The position numbers were made by a program, and so were the translations under genes. DNA of 37,939 nucleotides from Muribaculaceae bacterium (GTDB taxonomy: Bacteria; Bacteroidota; Bacteroidia; Bacteroidales; Muribaculaceae), in the NCBI GenBank assembly GCA_017619355.1, contig JAFZSO010000042.1, positions 1-37,939 of the forward strand, read 5' to 3'. The first letter of the stretch is position 1. Every line of letters begins with the position of its first letter. Of this stretch, positions 33,278 through 37,939 are shown one piece after another. The notes under the pieces are model-generated. The model worked only from the letters and a program-made list of their open reading frames with translations. It was not told the DNA's origin and did no database searches.

Positions 33278-33628
33278 ATGCAGACGAAACGCAAAGAAAT
33301 CATATCGTCGTGGTTGCTGCTGTGGGTGTTTGTGCCCATGGTGCTGCTGTCGTCGGTTCATGTCCATGAGGCAGAGACGGTGGTGGATCTGGATTGTGCC
33401 GAGTGTGTGAGCCACACGCAGCACACGGGTCACCTGACGATATACAAAGCCAGCGTGGATGATTGCGTGCTGTGCCGTTTCCTGGGTCAGGAATTTGTAA
33501 CGGCCATGAAGACGCTGATGCCCTATGTGTTATGTTGTGTGGCATTGGTGCTGGTGCCGGTTGCCGCAGCTCACGGCCGTTTCGTTGAGTCTGCCATCAA
33601 TAGGCGGGGTCCTCCCGTTGTTTGCTGA
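33278..33628 (+). CDS. Small Cys/His-rich membrane protein upstream of a TonB receptor
   Basis: 116 residues. Two hydrophobic segments (IISSWLLLWVFVPMVLLSS, residues about 8-26, and LMPYVLCCVALVLVPVAA, about 80-97) flank a short loop rich in metal-ligand residues: VHVHE, DCAEC, SHTQHTGH and DDCVLC. It resembles the small His/Cys proteins (DUF2946-like) that stand next to metal-responsive TonB receptors, but I cannot assign a family firmly. The ATG at 33278 directly follows a perfect promoter. It likely shares its transcript with the TonB receptor, 128 nt on. Possible role: metal or heme sensing or handling for that receptor; this is inference. Confidence 0.6.
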   Translation: MQTKRKEIISSWLLLWVFVPMVLLSSVHVHEAETVVDLDCAECVSHTQHTGHLTIYKASVDDCVLCRFLGQEFVTAMKTLMPYVLCCVALVLVPVAAAHGRFVESAINRRGPPVVC

Positions 33629-33668
33629 ACAAGCAGGAATCTCTAATCCCATAAGGTTTGGACCTGTT

Positions 33669-33716
33669 GCCCGCAACTTCGCTGTTGGCGGGCGGTGGTT
33701 GCATGATTGTGCAGCC
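33669..33716 (+). other. Two-hairpin leader before the TonB receptor
   Basis: Hairpin 1: GCCCGCAAC with GTT-G-GCGGGC (33669-33677 with 33684-33693, one bulged G). Hairpin 2: GGTTGCA with TGCAGCC (33697-33703 with 33710-33716). No T-run follows. It may be a regulatory leader. Confidence 0.5.
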
Positions 33717-33756
33717 GTCAGAATGAGGAATATAACAAGCAAACAATCAACGAAAA

Positions 33757-33798
33757 ATGAAATTGAATAAACTTATGATGAAATTGAATAAACTTATG
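33757..33798 (+). repeat. Perfect 21-bp tandem duplication at the receptor start
   Basis: 33757-33777 equals 33778-33798; each copy begins and ends with ATG in frame. Confidence 0.95.
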
Positions 33799-35895
33799 AT
33801 AAGTGTGCTGGCCCTTGCCAGCATAGCACCTGCCATGGCACAAGAGAAAGGGCAGGAGATTGACTCGACCGATGTATTTTATCGTCACTTGAACCTCAAA
33901 GAGGTGGTGGTGACAGGAGCCACTGGCGACACGCGGCTGAAGAACTCGTCGGCACCGGTGAAGATGCTCACAGGCCGAGAGATGCAGACGCTCTCGTCGA
34001 CCAACATTGTGGACGCCATTGCCTCACAGCCGGGTGTGTCGCAAATCACTACTGGCAGCGGCATTGCGAAGCCGGTGATTCGTGGTCTGGGCTATAACCG
34101 CATTGTGGTGGTGAACGACGGCATCAGGCAAGAAGGGCAGCAGTGGGGCGACGAGCACGGCATTGAGGTTGACGGCCAGAGCGTGGGCTCTGTCGAGATA
34201 CTGAAAGGTCCTGCGAGCCTTGTGTATGGCTCTGATGCCATGGCAGGCGTGATCAAGTTCAACAGCTATCCAGTGGTACCGTTAGGCAAGATCAGGCTGA
34301 ATCTCACGAGCGAGTATCAGACCAATAACGGCCTCTTTGACTATTCGCTGAACTTTGCAGGGAACAAGCAGGGCATCCTGTGGGACCTGCGTTACAGCGA
34401 GAAGATGGCGCATGAATACAAGAACAGGTGTGACGGTTATGTGCCTAACTCCCAGTTCCGTGAGCGTGCCCTGCGTGGTATGCTTGGCCTGAATCGCAGT
34501 TGGGGCAAATCGCAGCTCGTGGTTTCGCATTACCACATCACTCCCAGCATCATCGAGGGCGAGCGTGATGCGGCGACGGGCGAACTGGAAGTGCCTTATG
34601 AGAAACTGAAAACCTACAAGCATGGCATGCCTTACCAGCAGGTGTATCACAGCAAGGCTGTGCTGAACAACACCTTCTATGTGGGCGAGGACCGGCTGAA
34701 TGTGCTGCTGGGCTATCAGCAGAACCGGCGTCAGGAGTTTGAGGAGGCCGAGAGTCCTGATGACTATGCGCTCTACTTCAAGCTGCACACGGTGAATTAT
34801 AATGTGAACTACATCACGCGTGACCTGGGTGGCTGGAAGTTCACCGGCGGTGTGAACGGCATGTGGCAGCACTCGCAGAACTTGGGCGAGGAGTATCTCA
34901 TACCCGAATATAAACTGACTGATGTGGGCGTCTTCGGCACTGCTACCAGAGAGGTGGGCAAATGGGTGCTGAATGGCGGTCTGCGATTCGACCATCGTCA
35001 CCTGAACAGTTACGAACTGATTGAGGATGAGGCGGTGAGATTTGCTGCCATCAAGAAGGATTTTAATGGTGTGACCGGTAGCGTGGGTGCCGTTTTTCAT
35101 GCCACTGATGCGCTGAATTTGAAACTGAATGTATCGCGCGGCTATCGTGCACCCAATGTGAGCGAACTGGCTTCGAATGGCGTGCACGAAGGTTCGGTTC
35201 GCTATGAGTTGGGCAATGCTGGACTTAAGTCCGAATACAGTTGGCAGTTTGACCTGTCGACCGACTATGCGAGCCGTTACTTCAGTGCCGAGGTGGCGCT
35301 GTTCTGCAACCGCATAGACAATTACATTTATCTGCACCGCGTGAACGAGGTGATTGAGGAGGGTTATATGACCTATCGCTTCGACAGTGGCGATGCCCGG
35401 TTGCTGGGCTGTGAGGTGAGCCTTGATGTGCATCCCATCCACTCGCTGCACCTGGGTACCTCGTTCAGTATGGTAGATGCCGTGCAACTGCATCAGCCTG
35501 AGGAGAGCAAGTACTTGCCGTTTACGCCTGCTCCCCGCTGGCAAGTGGATGCGAAGTATGAGATGAACCATCATGGTAAGTTGTTCTGCAACAGCTTTAT
35601 ATCTATTGGGCTTGACTATAATTTCAAGCAGAATCATTATTATAAGGCTGATGACACCGAGACTGCCACTCCTGCCTATGCGCTGCTCAATGCCATGGTG
35701 GGAACTGACCTGAATGTGAGGGGCAAGCATGTGGCATCGGTGTATGTGATAGGCAGCAACCTGACTGATAAGGTGTATCAGAATCATTTGAACCGACTGA
35801 AGTATGCTCCTGTGAACCCTGTGACGGGACTGCAGGGCGTGAGCAACATGGGCCGGAACATTACCTTTAGGGTGGTGGTGCCACTGGAGTTTTGA
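33757..35895 (+). CDS. TonB-dependent outer-membrane receptor (not SusC-type)
   Basis: 712 residues from ATG 33757, or 705 from 33778: the first 21 bp are exactly duplicated (MKLNKLM twice), giving two start options before ISVLALASIAPAMA. No CarboxypepD_reg domain precedes the plug, so it is not a SusC-like glycan porin. The plug starts LKEVVVTGATG, continues IVDAIASQPGVSQITTGSG, and ends SVEILKGPASLVYGSDAMAG. A 22-strand barrel follows, with a TBDR C-terminus ending in aromatic Phe (RVVVPLEF). It probably transports a small ligand such as a metal complex, heme or vitamin. The last codons (TTTTGA) overlap an intergenic repeat. Substrate unproven; BtuB is one possibility. Confidence 0.85.
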   Translation: MKLNKLMMKLNKLMISVLALASIAPAMAQEKGQEIDSTDVFYRHLNLKEVVVTGATGDTRLKNSSAPVKMLTGREMQTLSSTNIVDAIASQPGVSQITTGSGIAKPVIRGLGYNRIVVVNDGIRQEGQQWGDEHGIEVDGQSVGSVEILKGPASLVYGSDAMAGVIKFNSYPVVPLGKIRLNLTSEYQTNNGLFDYSLNFAGNKQGILWDLRYSEKMAHEYKNRCDGYVPNSQFRERALRGMLGLNRSWGKSQLVVSHYHITPSIIEGERDAATGELEVPYEKLKTYKHGMPYQQVYHSKAVLNNTFYVGEDRLNVLLGYQQNRRQEFEEAESPDDYALYFKLHTVNYNVNYITRDLGGWKFTGGVNGMWQHSQNLGEEYLIPEYKLTDVGVFGTATREVGKWVLNGGLRFDHRHLNSYELIEDEAVRFAAIKKDFNGVTGSVGAVFHATDALNLKLNVSRGYRAPNVSELASNGVHEGSVRYELGNAGLKSEYSWQFDLSTDYASRYFSAEVALFCNRIDNYIYLHRVNEVIEEGYMTYRFDSGDARLLGCEVSLDVHPIHSLHLGTSFSMVDAVQLHQPEESKYLPFTPAPRWQVDAKYEMNHHGKLFCNSFISIGLDYNFKQNHYYKADDTETATPAYALLNAMVGTDLNVRGKHVASVYVIGSNLTDKVYQNHLNRLKYAPVNPVTGLQGVSNMGRNITFRVVVPLEF

Positions 35896-36217
35896 CGACG
35901 CGGGATGGCTTCATGAATTAATCAGACAATTGGGTCGAGTGGTGCTGCCTATGGCATCGCACGCCAGCATAGCTGACTTGTGCTGCACCATCTCCCCGAG
36001 CTGGCGGTTGATGACAATGGAGGACAATGATTCCTCTCGCAAAGCCTGTGGCACACAACTTTTTTAAACGCGAATGATACGAATTTAGCCAATTTCGCTA
36101 ACGCGGGGAGTTCTCACACAAAGGGGCTACACGCTAAGCCGCGCGGTGAAACGCGCGGTTTTTTTTGACGACGTGGGGAATTATAAATCAGACAATTGAT
36201 GACAATGGAGGACAATG
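35890..36217. repeat. Duplicated GACAAT-type segments after the receptor gene
   Basis: TTTTGACGACG(C/T)GGG at 35890-35904 and 36163-36177. AATCAGACAATTG at 35920-35932 and again ending at 36198. A 22-bp perfect copy at 36008-36029 and 36196-36217 (GATGACAATGGAGGACAATG core). The first copy is split by about 75 bp of unrelated DNA. A matching motif lies in opposite orientation at 11206-11250. Confidence 0.75.
36139..36166 (+). terminator. Terminator-like hairpin
   Basis: CCGCGCG-gtgaaa-CGCGCGG (36139-36158) followed by eight T. It is 244 nt after the receptor stop, so it could end that transcript. Confidence 0.75.
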
Positions 36218-36279
36218 TTTTTCATTGATGACAATTGCTGTTATCTCTCGCAAAAAGCACGAAAAGGAGCTTCAAAAAG

Positions 36280-36300
36280 CCGCGCAAGCGCGGTATTTTT
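36280..36300 (+). terminator. Second terminator-like hairpin
   Basis: CCGCG-caag-CGCGG (36280-36293), then TATTTTT. Weaker than the one at 36139 and similar in word content. Confidence 0.55.
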
Positions 36301-36324
36301 TCAATGACGGCGCGGGAGATGGAC

Positions 36325-36397
36325 GCCCTGCGGGCTTAAAATTATAATGGCAAGCCATTAAAATTTATTCATTAAAAATTTCAACGGCTTCGCCGTT
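36325..36397. repeat. Cluster of three short hairpins
   Basis: GCCC-tgc-GGGC (36325-36335), TAATGGC-aa-GCCATTA (36345-36360) and AACGGC-ttc-GCCGTT (36383-36397). The last word is a frequent hairpin type in Bacteroidales intergenic DNA. Confidence 0.6.
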
Positions 36398-36550
36398 AAC
36401 AATGCTGCCGCTGGATTTTTGGGGATGGGTGGGAAAGCGTGGAAAGCGTGGAAGGATGGGATAGGTGGGAAAAATGGGAAAAATGCGGTTGTGTTTCATA
36501 ACATATTGATTTTAAGTAGATTGATGGTTTTGATATTATACTGCTTTCGT

Positions 36551-36610
36551 TAAAAGTTTGTATACCATCGAAAGTGTTTGTGTACTATCGTTAAAGTTCA
36601 TGTACTACCG
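36551..36610 (-). repeat. Three 20-bp repeats matching the winged-helix gene repeats
   Basis: Units at 36551-36570, 36571-36590 and 36591-36610. The middle unit read on the minus strand begins CGATAGTACACAAACA, differing at one position from CGAAAGTACACAAACA in the winged-helix gene. Confidence 0.85.
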
Positions 36611-36612
36611 TC

Positions 36613-36666
36613 GGAGAGCTCGGAGGACTCGGAGGACTCAGAGAGCTCAGAGAACCCGGAGGACTC
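36613..36666. repeat. Six 9-bp tandem repeats
   Basis: GGAGAGCTC, GGAGGACTC, GGAGGACTC, AGAGAGCTC, AGAGAACCC, GGAGGACTC. Same family as at 8058-8093. Confidence 0.8.
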
Positions 36667-36866
36667 AGTGTGAGGGATGGGAAATCTGTCAAAGAGCGGT
36701 TGCGCATGTGTGCGTGTGGCAAAAATAGAAAGAAGCGGGTTTGGGAGAAATTGCAATCACTCATATAGCGGGGGTGAGGGTGGGGGAGAAATGGTGCGTG
36801 ATTTGAGATGTTCTTGGGGTTAACATTTTTTAATAAAAATATTGTGGGTAATTGTAAAATTTTGTT

Positions 36867-36874
36867 TAACTTTG
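36867..36874 (+). promoter_or_regulatory. -7 element of the second LRR gene
   Basis: TAACTTTG, exact TAnnTTTG. A TTG lies 22 nt upstream (36842-36844). The leader is about 95 nt. Confidence 0.55.
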
Positions 36875-36975
36875 AAAATTATTATATTCTATATATGCGA
36901 ATTTATAAGTACATATTTGCATAATAATTTATATAAGATATTGAAAATTAACTAAAAAACCTACTAATATTGATT

Positions 36976-37939
36976 ATGAAAAAGATTTTTTTACTTCTGA
37001 TTATTAGTGTGTGCAGCCTGATGGCCAGCGCTGCCACCAAGTATCAAATTAATGTGGGCGGCACCGAAGTGACCAGTGACAACTACAGCTATATCGGCCC
37101 CGCAAGTAACAACGACATCACGGGCGGCTATGCCGTGTATAATTCCAGTACCAACACGCTCACGCTCTACAGCATCACCATCAGTCGCTCCACCAGTGGC
37201 GACTATGCCTTGCACAACCGTGGATGTACGAATCTGAAAGTGGTGTTTGAAGGCACTTGCAATCTTACATCGACCAAGGCACGCGCCATACGCTGTGATG
37301 ACAATACTAGTTTAACAGCCTCGAGCGGCAGCACGGTGAATGTGACCGGTCAGGACGACGGAGCCATCTATGTGCACAATGAATCTGACCTCGATATTAT
37401 AGGTCCTGGCACATTCAACATCAAGTCAACGAGCAAGAAAGGCGCAATTCAGGGAGATGCTAAAGCAGTGGGATATGATAATATGGATTGTGTGTATTTC
37501 AAGAACAATGTGAAAGCCACCATCTCGAGTCCCGAAAGCCCTTTGTACAATCTTTATTGGGTAGATTTTTATGAATGCAATGTTGTTCTCAAGGCCACAG
37601 GCAACAGCAGCTACCCCGTTGTGCGCGATGTGGGCGATATGAGTTTTTACGGAACCCCACAAGCTGCCATTCTCGCACCCTATGGTGCTCACTACGACTC
37701 GAGCGCCAAATCGATTGTGTCATCGTCAGGGAGCAAAATCTATAACCAGGACATTACCATCAGCAACGATTATGTGGCCCTCTTCACTTCGGACTATTTC
37801 CCTGATGGCAATTTCCGCACAGCGCTGCTCAATCTTTACCCCAAGGGCTATATCACCACGAGCGATGTGAACAACTGCACATCTCTTGATGTTTCAAGCA
37901 AGAGCATATTTAACCTCACTGGAGTGAAATATTTCAGCA
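36976..37939 (+). CDS. Second secreted LRR-family protein, cut by window end
   Basis: 321 codons present, open at the right edge. Signal peptide MKKIFLLLIISVCSLMASAA, almost identical to that of the LRR-dockerin protein at 29240. Residues about 20-270 form the same kind of beta-helix-like domain (repeated short strands such as LKVVFEGTCNLTST and LDIIGPGTFNIKST). Near residue 280, YFPDGNFRTALLNLYPKGYI matches the start of the LRR part in the paralogue (YFPDANFRNYLLGLYPKGYI). The LRRs and a dockerin are expected beyond the window. Same orientation, about 7.7 kb apart. Confidence 0.85.
   Translation, partial: MKKIFLLLIISVCSLMASAATKYQINVGGTEVTSDNYSYIGPASNNDITGGYAVYNSSTNTLTLYSITISRSTSGDYALHNRGCTNLKVVFEGTCNLTSTKARAIRCDDNTSLTASSGSTVNVTGQDDGAIYVHNESDLDIIGPGTFNIKSTSKKGAIQGDAKAVGYDNMDCVYFKNNVKATISSPESPLYNLYWVDFYECNVVLKATGNSSYPVVRDVGDMSFYGTPQAAILAPYGAHYDSSAKSIVSSSGSKIYNQDITISNDYVALFTSDYFPDGNFRTALLNLYPKGYITTSDVNNCTSLDVSSKSIFNLTGVKYFS

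Larger units (their letters stand above)
35896..36975. other. 1.08-kb gene-free repeat region
   Basis: No convincing coding region on either strand. In order: duplicated GACAAT-type segments, two terminator-like hairpins (36139, 36280), three short hairpins (36325-36397), a G-rich low-complexity run (about 36420-36480), three 20-bp repeats (36551-36610), six 9-bp repeats (36613-36666) and the promoter of the next LRR gene. Confidence 0.7.

Noticed and set aside
34282-35787. 501-codon open frame antisense to the TonB receptor
   Set aside because: Low-complexity His/Ile/Leu-rich translation typical of an antisense shadow; no start signals.
36165-36347. 60-codon open frame after the TonB receptor
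   Set aside because: It runs through terminator-like hairpins and duplicated intergenic repeats; composition is non-coding.

Overview
The window reads as chromosome of an anaerobic gut-type Bacteroidales. The evidence is: Bacteroidota promoters (TTTG, 20 nt, then TAnnTTTG) in front of many genes; little sign of Shine-Dalgarno sites; TonB-dependent receptor, dockerin-like and sorting-tail proteins; PepSY-like, DUF3667 and Wza-type lipoprotein genes; and a trimeric [FeFe]-hydrogenase with its maturases. A Muribaculaceae- or Prevotellaceae-like source is my guess; I cannot fix the family from sequence alone.

Layout. 1-2314 (-): clpB, cut by the window edge, with a sigma-54-like promoter. 2545-3351 (-): an orphan polysaccharide-export lipoprotein. 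3704-7902 (+): hydB-hydA-hydC, the electron-bifurcating hydrogenase. 8022-10544 (-): three PepSY-like secreted proteins followed by a DUF3667 membrane protein. 10545-11973: a hairpin-rich, repeat-bounded cassette around a small winged-helix gene. 11974-15806 (-): hydE-hydG-hydF, which build the H-cluster. 15962-18838 (+): a UDG-family glycosylase, a DedA protein, rpe, tRNA-Ser(CGA) and a YbjQ protein. 18993-26513: four secreted proteins (a 955-residue protein on -, a C1B papain-like protease, a Big2/dockerin protein and a sorting-tail protein on +). 26579-29035 (-): mutS2. 29240-35895 (+): an LRR-dockerin protein, a lipoprotein, an MBL-fold hydrolase, a small Cys/His-rich membrane protein and a TonB-dependent receptor. 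35896-36975: a 1.08 kb intergenic region full of repeats. 36976 to the end (+): a second LRR protein, truncated by the window.

How the parts fit. HydABC would couple NADH and reduced ferredoxin oxidation to H2 evolution, or the reverse. HydE and HydG make the diiron subcluster and HydF carries it to HydA. The structural and maturation sets lie about 4 kb apart on opposite strands, separated by the PepSY/DUF3667 operon and the winged-helix cassette.

The least explained part of the window is its repeat landscape. The winged-helix gene carries six 21-bp repeats in its own 3' coding region. Inverted, shortened versions of the same unit recur 25 kb away at 36551-36610. Other short motifs are also shared between these two intergenic regions in opposite orientation. 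Separate 8-bp and 9-bp tandem families are scattered in other gaps, and a fossil of the mutS2 promoter and start lies beyond the LRR gene. Everything here was read by eye; no alignments, profile searches or folding programs were run.
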